Of a stretch of DNA of 40,273 bases, positions 25,207-33,601 are shown in pieces. A program made the translations under genes and the position numbers. The stretch spans positions 1 through 40,273 of the forward strand of contig JANQLF010000288.1 of NCBI GenBank assembly GCA_028280785.1. The letters are read 5' to 3'. Source of the stretch: Planctomycetota bacterium. GTDB taxonomy: Bacteria; Planctomycetota; UBA11346. Under the pieces are notes generated by a model. It was not told the origin of the DNA and searched no databases. It was given only the letters and a program-made list of their open reading frames with translations. Position 1 is the first letter of the stretch; every line of letters begins with the position of its first letter.

Positions 25207-26289
25207 ATGAGTGAACATGTTTACGCAGTGATCATGGCAGGTGGTTCTGGCACACGATTTTGGCCAACTAGTCGTGCATCACGTCCAAAGCAATTGGTGC
25301 GCATTGTCGGTGACACCACGATGATTCAGGCAACCGTGGCACGCTTACAGCCAGCAATTCCGCCTGAACGCACACTGGTTATTACGACTGCAGCAATTGC
25401 CGAAGAAACACGTAAACAATTACCGATGTTAAAACCCGAACATGTCATCGCTGAGCCAGTTGGTCGAGATACCGCTGCTTGTGTGTGTTTGGCGGCGATG
25501 TTGGTAAAACGTATGGATCCTGATGCGATCATGGTTTTATTGCCAGCGGATGCGACAATTACACCTGCGGATGTGTTCCAACAGAATTTATTGGCGGGTG
25601 CTAAGGCAGCAGAAGATCGTTCGTTAGTTACCTATGGCATTGAGCCACGTTTTGCAGCGACTGGTTATGGTTATGTGCATGTCGATGATAATGCTGCAGA
25701 AGTTGACGGCGTGAAAGTGCACAAGGTGCAACAATTTAAAGAAAAGCCAGATTTGGCTACGGCGCAAATTTACGTCGACAGTGGTGAGTATTTATGGAAT
25801 AGCGGTATTTTTACTTGGCGTTGTGATGTAGTGCTTGAGCAATTAAGCAAGCACACCAGTTGGTTAGTTGAAGGATTGGCACCAGTTGAAGCAGCATGGG
25901 ACACAGAGGCTTTTGATCAGGTATTAGCGGACGCCTATGGTCCATTAAAGAAAATCAGTATCGACTTTGCCTTAATGGAAAATGCGACGGATATTAAAGT
26001 GGTACGTGCACAATTTGATTGGGATGATGTAGGTAGCTGGGATGCGCTCTACGATCACATGGACGCGGATAACGATGGTGTTATTCAGCGAGGTCTGAGC
26101 GAACAAGTGGATTGCAAAGACAGTATGTTGATTAACGACACTGATAAAATGCTAGCCGCCATTGGTCTTGATAATATCAGCGTGGTGATGACTGATGACG
26201 CGGTTTTAGTTTGCGCAAAAGGCGCGAGCCAATCTGTAAAAACGGTCTACGAAAAACTAAAAGAAGATGGAAGAGAAGATCTTATTTAG
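25207..26289 (+). CDS. manC: Mannose-1-phosphate guanylyltransferase
   Basis: A 360-aa nucleotidyltransferase making GDP-mannose from mannose-1-phosphate and GTP. The signature MAGGSGTRFWPTSRASRPKQ opens the protein. VGRDTAACVCLAA, LPADATI, QQFKEKPDLA, YLWNSGIFTW and FDWDDVGSWDAL are all in place. It is the single-domain type, without the isomerase domain of longer ManC proteins. GGGA gives a good ribosome site. It serves glycan or polysaccharide precursor supply. The end overlaps the convergent gene by 8 bp. Confidence 0.94.
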   Translation: MSEHVYAVIMAGGSGTRFWPTSRASRPKQLVRIVGDTTMIQATVARLQPAIPPERTLVITTAAIAEETRKQLPMLKPEHVIAEPVGRDTAACVCLAAMLVKRMDPDAIMVLLPADATITPADVFQQNLLAGAKAAEDRSLVTYGIEPRFAATGYGYVHVDDNAAEVDGVKVHKVQQFKEKPDLATAQIYVDSGEYLWNSGIFTWRCDVVLEQLSKHTSWLVEGLAPVEAAWDTEAFDQVLADAYGPLKKISIDFALMENATDIKVVRAQFDWDDVGSWDALYDHMDADNDGVIQRGLSEQVDCKDSMLINDTDKMLAAIGLDNISVVMTDDAVLVCAKGASQSVKTVYEKLKEDGREDLI

Positions 26290-27358
26290 AGAGTTCAGTA
26301 ATACGTTCTTTTAAACTTCTGATAAATTCGGCGGTCCGGTAATTCTTTTGTGCCGATCCGCCGTTTTCGCTTTTCCAGTCCATTTGCCAGCGCATTGGTT
26401 CTTTGGGACTGAGTTCGCGTACCTCACGAATATTGGTGGCAATCGTGTGCATTAATCGCGATTGTTCAGGTAATGGATTGAGGATTAAACTTTTTGACTC
26501 TATGGTGAGCTGGCCACTTTTAATACCTTCATGTTCTTTGAGGATCAGATGTAAATCGAAATTCCCAGTTGGTCGAAAATTATCTACAAAGCCCTTAATA
26601 CCTTCTGATACGTGTAATTGTGCCAGCGTTGTGCAAGGAATGTGGTAAATGCTAAACGACTGTGAACTACCGTGTTGGCCTTGCTCAATAATCACATGGC
26701 CATGTGTGTAGTCTTTGCATGAGAAATCACAGCTGATGGTCATCTGCTGATCTGTGCTCATTTTTTTACCTATGTTACTACAGGTGATTTTGTAATTATT
26801 AATGTCGAAGCCACTTTCTATGGGGAAGAAGATTGCATCGCCATTAATTTCCAAGTGTTGAATCAATAAGCCGCTGCGTTGGCTGGCTGGTTTACGTTTG
26901 GATAAATTTTCTTTAAACTCTTGTTGGATCGCATCGATTTGTGTTTGCCAACTTACTGATTGGGTGACCTCATTTTGTTGTAAACGAAGATCAATAGTTA
27001 CCTGATCAAGCTTCATCCATTCTATAATATAGCGATCTCCAAATAAAAACGATGAAATGTGTGGGTCAAAGGTGATTTTTTTAAAGGCAATGAGGGGTTC
27101 TGTTTTCTTTTCTTGAAGAACGCGCAAATCTTCAATATGAGCGGACGACGTTAATAAACTCAGGTGGCATGATTCAGGATCGGGAACATGCAGGCCACCA
27201 TTAGCCATCGTATGTTGAATGCCGTCTCTGAGCATAGCGCCCGGCAAGAAGTGCAAGCCAAGACAGATACCAATGAGTCCACCAATACATAGATAGGCAA
27301 AACGTTTAAGCCATTTTGATCGAGGTACGCTCTTTTGCGGATCTTGAGTTTCAGTCAC
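26282..27358 (-). CDS. Membrane-anchored AsmA/TamB-like protein of unknown function
   Basis: A 358-aa protein, probably GTG start. One membrane helix lies at about residues 18-40 (FAYLCIGGLIGICLGLHFLP), with the rest outside the cytoplasm. The body alternates beta-strands such as VTIDLRLQQNEV, LLIQHLEINGDAIFFP and FDLHLILKEHEGI, like AsmA/DUF748-type proteins that contact lipids, but the match is only by pattern. It follows the FHA gene by 15 bp on the same strand, so the two are likely one operon. Confidence 0.65.
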   Translation of the reverse strand: MTETQDPQKSVPRSKWLKRFAYLCIGGLIGICLGLHFLPGAMLRDGIQHTMANGGLHVPDPESCHLSLLTSSAHIEDLRVLQEKKTEPLIAFKKITFDPHISSFLFGDRYIIEWMKLDQVTIDLRLQQNEVTQSVSWQTQIDAIQQEFKENLSKRKPASQRSGLLIQHLEINGDAIFFPIESGFDINNYKITCSNIGKKMSTDQQMTISCDFSCKDYTHGHVIIEQGQHGSSQSFSIYHIPCTTLAQLHVSEGIKGFVDNFRPTGNFDLHLILKEHEGIKSGQLTIESKSLILNPLPEQSRLMHTIATNIREVRELSPKEPMRWQMDWKSENGGSAQKNYRTAEFIRSLKERITELSK

Positions 27359-27373
27359 AGGACGTGAAGGCTA

Positions 27374-27862
27374 TTATGCTTCAGCGGTGACCAATTGGGG
27401 AATGCTGAGCTGCGTATTGCAACGTGGGCAAACCATTGCTTCGCCAGGGAGTCGGTGAGCTACACTGACCCACGTATCGCAAGAGGTGCATTGAATTGCT
27501 TCTGCCGGGTCAAATTCGCCAACGTTATGTTCTGGTGCAGCGATCGAACGGCGGCGCTGACTTTCTGAATCCACATGGACTGTGAGCCGAATTTTGCTGA
27601 CACTGACGATGTCGCGCTCGCTCAGAGCTACGCGTCCGTCGATTTTTTCTTTATTGAGCTTGGTGCCATTAGTAGTGCCCAAATCTTCAAGATACCACTG
27701 ATCATCTTCCTTAATGAAGACGCAGTGCTCGCGAGAAACACCATCAACATCTTCAATGCAGATATCACACTTGCTGGAGCGTCCTAAGACAACGCGGTCA
27801 GATTCCAGCTTAGCTTTGTGGTGGCCTTCAATGCCTTTGGTTCGAACTGTCAGATATGCCAT
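27374..27862 (-). CDS. FHA domain / zinc-ribbon protein
   Basis: A 162-aa protein. Residues about 20-95 form an FHA domain, which binds phosphothreonine: VVLGRSSKCDICIEDVDGVS, then REHCVFIKEDDQWYLEDLGT and NGTKLN. The C-terminal part has a CTSC...CPRC zinc ribbon (about 124-153). FHA proteins read Ser/Thr kinase signals; no such kinase gene is in the window. The coupling to an AsmA-like membrane protein is noteworthy. Confidence 0.9.
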   Translation of the reverse strand: MAYLTVRTKGIEGHHKAKLESDRVVLGRSSKCDICIEDVDGVSREHCVFIKEDDQWYLEDLGTTNGTKLNKEKIDGRVALSERDIVSVSKIRLTVHVDSESQRRRSIAAPEHNVGEFDPAEAIQCTSCDTWVSVAHRLPGEAMVCPRCNTQLSIPQLVTAEA

Positions 27863-28000
27863 GGGCTTATCCTAAATCACTGCTTGGCCATGTGAAGGCT
27901 AGAGGATGGGGGACAACGCCACACTGGTTCTGTAGCTCATACAATTTGCTTTCCGAATTGGGCCTTCATGATGCCGCAGACCACAGGATAGAGGGTTCAT

Positions 28001-28876
28001 ATGGAGCAGTTTGAGCAGATAGACGAGCAACGATCATGGAGCCTTGCCCAACGGCAGGCGGGGAAGCGTATCAGCTTTGTCCCAACTATGGGTGCCCTAC
28101 ACGCCGGTCACGCGAGCCTCATCGAACGTGCGAAATCTGAAGGTGATGTTGTCGTTGTATCTATTTTTGTGAATCCAACTCAATTTGACAATCCTGATGA
28201 TCTCGAGGCCTATCCCAAGCAAATGGAGCGCGATTGGGAAGTCTGTCAAAGCCTTGGTGTGGATGCGGTCTTTGTGCCTACCAAAGAAGCGATGTTTCCC
28301 AATGGCTACTGTACCTTTGTCGAGGTAGTCGGACCATTACAAGAATCCTTGTGTGCAGTATCACGTCCGGGACATTTCCGCGGTGTCTGTACCGTGGTTC
28401 AAAAATTATTTAATATTGTTCAGCCGGACTGTGCCATCTTTGGCCAAAAAGATTTGCAGCAGGTATTAATTATCCAACGCATGGTCAGTGATTTATCATC
28501 ACCAGTAGAAATTATTGTGGCTCCGACCATTCGCGAAGACGACGGATTGGCATTAAGTAGCCGTAATCAGCGCTTAGACGACGAGTCGCGGGCGAATGCC
28601 GTATCGGTTCCGCGTGGGTTGGAGTTAGCCAATCAGGCATTTAAGGCTGGTGAGCGCAATAGTAATAAATTAATGACAGCATTTGCCAATGAAGTGCTGA
28701 TGTATGAAAATGTCGATCTTGATTATGCCGATGTGGTAGACCTCGATGGTTTTGTTGAGTGTGAAGAAGCCAACGATCACTGCATATTAGCAGTTGCGGT
28801 ATTTTTTAATGGCGTTCGTTTAATCGATCATATACACCTTGGTGGACCATCACTACCAGTCGCTATTGAGGATTAG
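28001..28876 (+). CDS. panC: Pantothenate synthetase
   Basis: A 291-aa enzyme joining beta-alanine and pantoate with ATP. The HIGH-like motif is FVPTMGALHAGH (M30, H34, H37), followed by FVNPTQFDNPDDLEAYP, FRGVCTVVQKLFNIVQP, FGQKDLQQ and the KMSKS-like REDDGLALSSRN (the more common form has EADGLAMSSRN). It is typical in length. The gene is divergent from the FHA operon and is followed by uvrD/pcrA only 2 nt after its stop. Confidence 0.95.
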   Translation: MEQFEQIDEQRSWSLAQRQAGKRISFVPTMGALHAGHASLIERAKSEGDVVVVSIFVNPTQFDNPDDLEAYPKQMERDWEVCQSLGVDAVFVPTKEAMFPNGYCTFVEVVGPLQESLCAVSRPGHFRGVCTVVQKLFNIVQPDCAIFGQKDLQQVLIIQRMVSDLSSPVEIIVAPTIREDDGLALSSRNQRLDDESRANAVSVPRGLELANQAFKAGERNSNKLMTAFANEVLMYENVDLDYADVVDLDGFVECEEANDHCILAVAVFFNGVRLIDHIHLGGPSLPVAIED

Positions 28877-28878
28877 CA

Positions 28879-31200
28879 TTGCCAGATGTAGACATATTTG
28901 CCGAAATGAATCCGCGGCAACGCGAAGCAATAAGCCACATTGATGGCCCGTTGCTGGTTATTGCCGGGGCCGGTTCAGGTAAAACACGTGTCATTACTCA
29001 TCGCATTGCGAATTTAATTCAGCATGGTGTCAGCCCTAATCGCATTTTAGCAATTACCTTTACTAATAAAGCTGCCGGTGAGATGAAAGAGCGCGTTTGG
29101 CGCTTACTCGGCATTCAAACGCCATGGGTAACCACGTTTCATAGTGCTGGTCTACAGATTCTAAAGCTCGAAGAGGAATTGCTCAATTTTGAAAATCCTT
29201 TCACCATCATGGATGAGGATGATCAGAAGCGCATGATGAAGCGTTTGCTGAAATCAATGGATTTAAATGATGAGAATGGTCCTGACCTGCGTTTTGTTCA
29301 AGGGCAGATTAGTGGTTTTAAGAACCGCTTAAAGTTACCAGGGCAGATAAAGCCTGAAAACGAGGCTGATGAGCTGTTACAGCAGATTTATTATAATTAC
29401 GAGCAGGTCAAAAAACAGGAATGTGTTTTAGATTTTGATGATCTGTTACTGTTGCCAGTACAGATGTTCAAGCAGGATGCTGATTTACTTGAAAAATATC
29501 GCGAGAAGTTTCCTTATATCTTGGTTGACGAATATCAGGATACGAATGCAGCGCAGTATGAGTTTATTAAATTACTTGGTGCCCACGGTAATATCTGCGC
29601 GACAGGTGATCCAGATCAGGCCATCTATGGCTGGCGCGGTGCGGATATTAATAACATCCTCGATTTTGAGAAAGACTTTGACAGCTGTAAGCAGGTATTG
29701 CTCGAGGAAAATTATCGCTCAACAAAGTATATTCTGCAGGCCGCACAAAATGTGGTCGAGCATAATGTCAAACGCAAAGATAAGCGTGTGTTCACCCAAA
29801 AAGATGAGGGTGAACAGATTACCCTCATTACTGTCGATGATAATCAGGAAGAAGCGAAAGCGATTGCTATACGCTGTCGTAGTTTGCAGGAACAGGGTCG
29901 AGAATTCAAAGACATGGCGGTCTTTTATCGTGTGAACGCTCAGAGCCGTATTATCGAGGAAGAATTCATCCGTTTGGATATTCCCTATCAAATTATCGGT
30001 GGCACGCGTTTCTATGATCGACAAGAGGTTAAAGATGTACTGGCCTATGTTAAATTACTTATCAATCCTCGCGATACGATAGCCTTTGAACGTATCGTCA
30101 ATAAACCAGCCCGCGGTATTGGTGAAAAAACTTTACAATTACTCCATGATGTCTGCGTTGATGCTGGAATTGGTTTTCATGAATTACTTATGGAAGAGGA
30201 ATACCTCAGTCGCGTAGCCGTTGGTCGTAGTGCACGTGCTATTCGTGATTTTGCGCAACTGTGGCGTCGCTTACAACGTTTGCCGCGAGAAAATGCAGCT
30301 CAATGCATTGGCGATATTATTTCAATGAGTGGCCTTGAGGAGCACTATCGCAACACTGATCCTGGTGAAAAAGGCGAAGAGCGTGTTTACAATATATTCG
30401 AATTACAAACTGCCGCAGAGAGCCATGGATCAGTAGAATCCTTTTTAGAGCACGTGGCTTTATTTACGGCCGTTGATAAGCGTAATATGGATGCTAACGA
30501 AGTGTTGTTGATGACCTTACATGCATCAAAGGGCCTTGAATTCCCAGTCGTATTTATTTCAGGATGCGAGCAAGGGGTTTTACCTTTGGTGCGCAAGGGT
30601 ACGGATTGTGATTACGAAGAAGAACGTCGTTTAATGTATGTTGGTATTACGCGAGCAATGCAGGAGCTTTATATTAGCCGAGCAGTGCATCGCTTACAGT
30701 ATGGTGAAACAAAGCGTAATCCGCCGAGCATGTTCTTAGCAGAAATTCCTGATGAATGTATTCGTCATCGCGATGCTACGGGCCGTGTTCTTCCGGTGCA
30801 TCCGCGTAAAACTATTAAAGATGGTCCATCTTATCCCGATGCCTCACAGGCGGCATTTAAAGTCGAAAAGCAAGGGGTCAAAGGGAAAGATTTATTAGAT
30901 GCCCTGCAATCTGTAGGCGCATTAACTTCTGGATCTGCATTAGCAGCAGCACTGCGTAGTGGCGAAACTTCACAGGGTGATGGCCGTCGGCGTAAAAAAG
31001 AAGAAGATGATGCACCCATCGGCTTAGACGGCGATCCATTCGAGGCCGGTGATCGTATTATGCATAATACCATGGGCGAAGGCACAGTGGTTAAGTTATC
31101 CGGGCCTAAGGGTGACCGAAAAATTAAAATAGATTTCGAAGAAAAGGGCGTCAAAGATCTTCTTTTAGCTTTCGCGCAATCTAGGCTAAAGAAAATTTAA
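28879..31200 (+). CDS. pcrA: UvrD/PcrA-type DNA helicase
   Basis: A 773-aa superfamily 1 helicase, ATP-dependent 3'-5', for repair and replication restart. It has Walker A in IAGAGSGKTR (30-37), motif Ia AITFTNKAAGEMKERV, Walker B LVDEYQDTNAAQ near 217, GDPDQAIYGWRGA, motif IV/V LMTLHASKGLEFPVVF, and motif VI RRLMYVGITRAMQELY. The C-terminal DRIMHNTMGEGTVVKLSG is the Tudor-like tail of PcrA/UvrD. A TTG start is used, with GAGG in the panC 3' end; an internal ATG at 28906 is possible. The choice between the names pcrA and uvrD is not decidable here. Confidence 0.94.
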   Translation: MPDVDIFAEMNPRQREAISHIDGPLLVIAGAGSGKTRVITHRIANLIQHGVSPNRILAITFTNKAAGEMKERVWRLLGIQTPWVTTFHSAGLQILKLEEELLNFENPFTIMDEDDQKRMMKRLLKSMDLNDENGPDLRFVQGQISGFKNRLKLPGQIKPENEADELLQQIYYNYEQVKKQECVLDFDDLLLLPVQMFKQDADLLEKYREKFPYILVDEYQDTNAAQYEFIKLLGAHGNICATGDPDQAIYGWRGADINNILDFEKDFDSCKQVLLEENYRSTKYILQAAQNVVEHNVKRKDKRVFTQKDEGEQITLITVDDNQEEAKAIAIRCRSLQEQGREFKDMAVFYRVNAQSRIIEEEFIRLDIPYQIIGGTRFYDRQEVKDVLAYVKLLINPRDTIAFERIVNKPARGIGEKTLQLLHDVCVDAGIGFHELLMEEEYLSRVAVGRSARAIRDFAQLWRRLQRLPRENAAQCIGDIISMSGLEEHYRNTDPGEKGEERVYNIFELQTAAESHGSVESFLEHVALFTAVDKRNMDANEVLLMTLHASKGLEFPVVFISGCEQGVLPLVRKGTDCDYEEERRLMYVGITRAMQELYISRAVHRLQYGETKRNPPSMFLAEIPDECIRHRDATGRVLPVHPRKTIKDGPSYPDASQAAFKVEKQGVKGKDLLDALQSVGALTSGSALAAALRSGETSQGDGRRRKKEEDDAPIGLDGDPFEAGDRIMHNTMGEGTVVKLSGPKGDRKIKIDFEEKGVKDLLLAFAQSRLKKI

Positions 31201-31342
31201 GAAGTTTTGACATTTTATTAAATGCTGAGCAGCGATCTCCGAATCGCTGGAATTACATTTCTTTTGCAACCAAAATCGCACAATGAGCCGAATCGGAGTT
31301 CGGCTTTCCAATTAAATTTCTTCTCATTTATGGGGTAAAAAT

Positions 31343-31370
31343 AAAACCCTCGGCTTACGCCGAGGGTTTT
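31343..31370. terminator. Bidirectional terminator for uvrD/pcrA and 6S-like RNA
   Basis: AAAACCCTCGGC-TTAC-GCCGAGGGTTTT is a perfect 12-bp stem with A and T runs on both sides. On the minus strand it ends the 6S-like transcript; on the plus strand it ends uvrD/pcrA. Confidence 0.88.
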
Positions 31371-31379
31371 GTAAGAATT

Positions 31380-31531
31380 CACCCCGCACGTGCCGTATCG
31401 CAGGCTTCCCTAGAACCTAGAATATTTTCTAGGTGGGGACTTCCCTTTCCAGGCATGGCCCTTTCAGGAGTTGGTCCCCGGTTGGGAAATAGGTTCCGAG
31501 GGCTTGCGGCGACCTCGTACACAGCAGGGAT
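31380..31531 (-). ncRNA. ssrS: 6S-like RNA
   Basis: The minus strand folds into the 6S plan by eye. A closing stem joins CCCTGC and TGTGT (5' side) to GCACG and GCGGGG (3' side). It continues through CGC/GCG, CCCT/AGGG and AACCTA/TAGGTT. Then a large central bubble follows, whose 3' strand carries its own hairpin CCTAGAA-AATA-TTCTAGG. The apical arm closes with GGGGAC/GTCCCC. 6S binds the sigma70 holoenzyme by imitating an open promoter. A good -35/-10 pair lies upstream and a strong terminator just downstream. Length (about 150 nt, or about 190 with the terminator) fits. The ends are estimates. Confidence 0.72.
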
Positions 31532-31538
31532 AAAAGGG

Positions 31539-31566
31539 AGTATAATTGTTTTCTTGGGGCTGCCAA
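31539..31566 (-). promoter_or_regulatory. Promoter of the 6S-like RNA
   Basis: Minus-strand -35 TTGGCA (31561-31566) and -10 TATACT (31539-31544) are 16 bp apart. This predicts a start at about 31531, where the foldable RNA begins. Confidence 0.65.
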
Positions 31567-31621
31567 GGTCTTGACATGGACTTACGATGTTGCTAGCAGC
31601 GGATTAAGCTTGGGCTCTCTT

Positions 31622-31774
31622 TTACTCTTCGTCGTCGATGTCTTCGTCGTGCTCAACTGATTCCATTTCCTCTTGGACCACAGCAACGAAATCAGCAAGG
31701 GCATCGAGGATAACTTCGGTAGTTGGGTAACCATCCGATTGGAGTAAATTGACTATATCTTCGTGCAAACTCAT
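31622..31774 (-). CDS. Small acidic protein (50 aa), unknown function
   Basis: ATG at 31774, stop TAA at 31622-31624, 50 residues: MSLHEDIVNLLQSDGYPTTE... ending in a run of Asp/Glu (EDIDDEE). The first 35 residues form a plausible amphipathic helix bundle; the tail is strongly acidic. GGAGG lies 10 nt upstream, which supports translation. It lies downstream of dnaX on the same strand and upstream of the 6S-like gene. No family is recognised. Confidence 0.6.
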   Translation of the reverse strand: MSLHEDIVNLLQSDGYPTTEVILDALADFVAVVQEEMESVEHDEDIDDEE

Positions 31775-31892
31775 GAGCGGCGATCCTCCAAATTAAGAAT
31801 TCTGCACATCCAATTATGTGACCTGATAGCTAACGATTGGATTCTTTCAAGTGTGATATGGGGTAGAGACGGGCATTATGCACGAATACTGA

Positions 31893-32389
31893 CTAATTTT
31901 GTTCGTTTTGTTGTCTGTGCTGTTTTAACCAGTTTTCGCGAGCAGATGGTTCACGAGCAACGATATCGGCGTCAAAGGTCTCCAATATCGATTGTATAAT
32001 TGGATGCTGTTGGGCTTGTTTATACAGGCGCAGGCGTTGATTTTCACCTGGATCGTCACTTTGCTCAGTGCCACCGGTAAAGATGCGCAATTTTAGGGAT
32101 TTGCCCGTGCATTGGACCAAGAGCTGCTCAAAGAACTGTCTGTCGGGATGGCCCTCTGCAAATTGTGCGCGGTACATAATGGGTACTTCTATTTGCAATT
32201 CTTTCTCATCGCAATTGAGAATGCGACAAGCGGTGAGGGCTGATGCAAAAGCTGGTTTTTCAGCATCAGTGCACAGACGACATAAAATATCCCACTGTTC
32301 ACGAAGTTGATCAGTTTGGATACTGGGTTGAGTGGCCGGAGAGCTGCTCGCTTCCGGCCCTAGCGCGGGCGCGCGGAGGAGCTTCCCTG
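31893..32389 (-). CDS. dnaX: DnaX tau C-terminal domain, in the -1 frame
   Basis: About 165 codons, lying in the -1 frame relative to the dnaX ORF that stops at 32360, with stop at 31893. The sequence reads like the C-terminal domain of tau: LREQWDILCRLCTDAEKPAF, then LQIEVPIMYRAQFAEGH, FFEQLLVQCTGKSLKLRIF, and the conserved end KQAQQHPIIQSILETFDADI. It has no ATG, GTG or TTG start near its beginning, so it can be made only by a -1 shift from the upstream frame, or the split is a sequence error or mutation. Joined, the protein would be about 545 aa, a normal tau length. The left boundary given is the earliest plausible shift point. Confidence 0.8.
32334..32388 (-). promoter_or_regulatory. Candidate programmed -1 frameshift element in dnaX
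   Basis: On the minus strand an SD-like AGGGA (32384-32388) is followed, 24 nt later, by a GC-rich hairpin with stem GGCCGGA/TCCGGCC (32353-32359 and 32334-32340). The TAG of frame 0 (32360-32362) lies just before the hairpin. The shift must happen in this interval, because the conserved helix before it is in frame 0 and the tau domain after it is in the -1 frame. The layout (SD, slip site, hairpin) copies E. coli dnaX, but no canonical A-AAA-AAG slip heptamer is present; G-GGA at 32384-32387 and CCCG at 32366-32369 are the only modest candidates. Confidence 0.45.
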
Positions 32390-33538
32390 TTCTTGGTCGA
32401 GTCGCTGGAGTCGTTTGATAATTGATTCGACATCCAACATGTCTTTTAAGTGCGCAATACGAACGATCGACATTTCCAATTGCATTTGTCCATCGACGCC
32501 ATGTCGGAGTGCTTGTTGTGCACCACTGAATATTTGGCAAAGCCGCAATAACTTATCACCATTGTGTGCTTTACTCAATTTTTCTAGCGTTTCATTGACT
32601 GAACCAAGGCGCTCAATGACTGGCGCTTCTTTTCCGCAAGTTTGTACCAGCAAGAGTAGACGTGTTGTCTCCATTAATTGCTCGATCAACGTAGCACAAG
32701 CAATGCCATCACTGACTAATTTATCGAGGTGCTCAATGGCTTTACTGGCGTCGCCGTCGAGCATAGCTTGTAGCAAAAATTCTATGTCATCACCACGAGC
32801 TGCGCCGAGTAACAAATTTAAATCTTCTTCTTTAACTTCGTCATCAGAAATTGAAATTAATTGATCGAGTAGAGTTTGTGCATCGCGCATGCCACCACCA
32901 GCTGCACGGGCAATACGGCGTAATAAGCTGTCTGAGAGTTTGACGTTTTCACCTTTACAAACTTCTTGGAGTCGACCGACGATGTCATTGATATCGATCG
33001 AACGAAAGTCAAATCGCTGACAACGCGACTGCACCGTTTGTAAAACTTTTTCAACTTCAGTAGTAGCAAAAATAAAATTAACGTGTTCTGGTGGCTCTTC
33101 TAATAACTTGAGCAAGGCATTCCAGGCTGATGTGGAAAGCATGTGCACTTCATCAAGGATGTAGATTTTTTTACGCCCAAGGGTTGGCGCGAAGCTGGCG
33201 TTATCGTTGAGCTCACGGATATCATCAACGCTGTTATGAGTTGCTGCATCTATTTCGCGGACGTCAGGGTGGCTGCCATCACTGATCATGGTGCAGTGTT
33301 GGCAGGTTCCGCATGGTTCCGGTGTTGGGCCAGTCTCACAGCACAGGGCCTTGGCGAGGATTCGTGCCGTCGAGGTCTTACCGACACCACGCGGACCGTT
33401 GAAGAGGTAGGCATGGTGCACGCGATTCTTGCGAATGGCATTGCTCAGTGTGCGGGCAATAACGTCTTGGCCTGATACGTCTTCGAAGCGCTGCGGGCGA
33501 TACTTACGGGCAATTACTAGGTAGTCCACAGAGAGCAT
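32360..33538 (-). CDS. dnaX: DNA polymerase III gamma/tau subunit, frame 0 (gamma-like product)
   Basis: A 392-aa clamp-loader ATPase. It has GPRGVGKTST (Walker A, near 48), a zinc-binding group ALCCETGPTPEPCGTCQHC, DEVHMLS (Walker B), FATTEVEKV and the arginine-finger/sensor region TVQSRCQRFDFR. The N-terminus LVIARKYRPQRFEDVSGQD is typical. The frame continues through the conserved LDVESIIKRLQRLDQEQ and then hits TAG at 32360-32362. This leaves a gamma-length protein with domains I-III. The tau domain follows in the -1 frame. It is divergent from rsmG. Confidence 0.93.
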   Translation of the reverse strand: MLSVDYLVIARKYRPQRFEDVSGQDVIARTLSNAIRKNRVHHAYLFNGPRGVGKTSTARILAKALCCETGPTPEPCGTCQHCTMISDGSHPDVREIDAATHNSVDDIRELNDNASFAPTLGRKKIYILDEVHMLSTSAWNALLKLLEEPPEHVNFIFATTEVEKVLQTVQSRCQRFDFRSIDINDIVGRLQEVCKGENVKLSDSLLRRIARAAGGGMRDAQTLLDQLISISDDEVKEEDLNLLLGAARGDDIEFLLQAMLDGDASKAIEHLDKLVSDGIACATLIEQLMETTRLLLLVQTCGKEAPVIERLGSVNETLEKLSKAHNGDKLLRLCQIFSGAQQALRHGVDGQMQLEMSIVRIAHLKDMLDVESIIKRLQRLDQEQGSSSARPR

Positions 33539-33601
33539 GATGCTGCTGCATGTTGGTGGGCAAGCCCTTGGCCTCGGCCAATGTGCCTATAGGACCTGTG
33601 C

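Larger units (their letters stand above)
31201..31621. other. 421-bp intergenic region with terminator and 6S-like RNA
   Basis: After the uvrD stop there are two short hairpins (AGCGAT-N6-ATCGCT near 31233 and GCCGAA-N6-TTCGGC near 31293), then the bidirectional terminator at 31343-31370, then the 6S-like RNA on the minus strand and its promoter. Confidence 0.7.

Noticed and set aside
31201..31320. Two short hairpins after uvrD/pcrA as terminators
   Set aside because: Stems are only 6 bp and have no proper T-run; the strong terminator at 31343-31370 explains the end.
31893..32540. A separate 215-aa gene starting at the Met near 32540
   Set aside because: Its first 60 residues are the -1 frame of conserved dnaX codons and look unlike a protein; only the part after about 32360 resembles a real (tau) domain.
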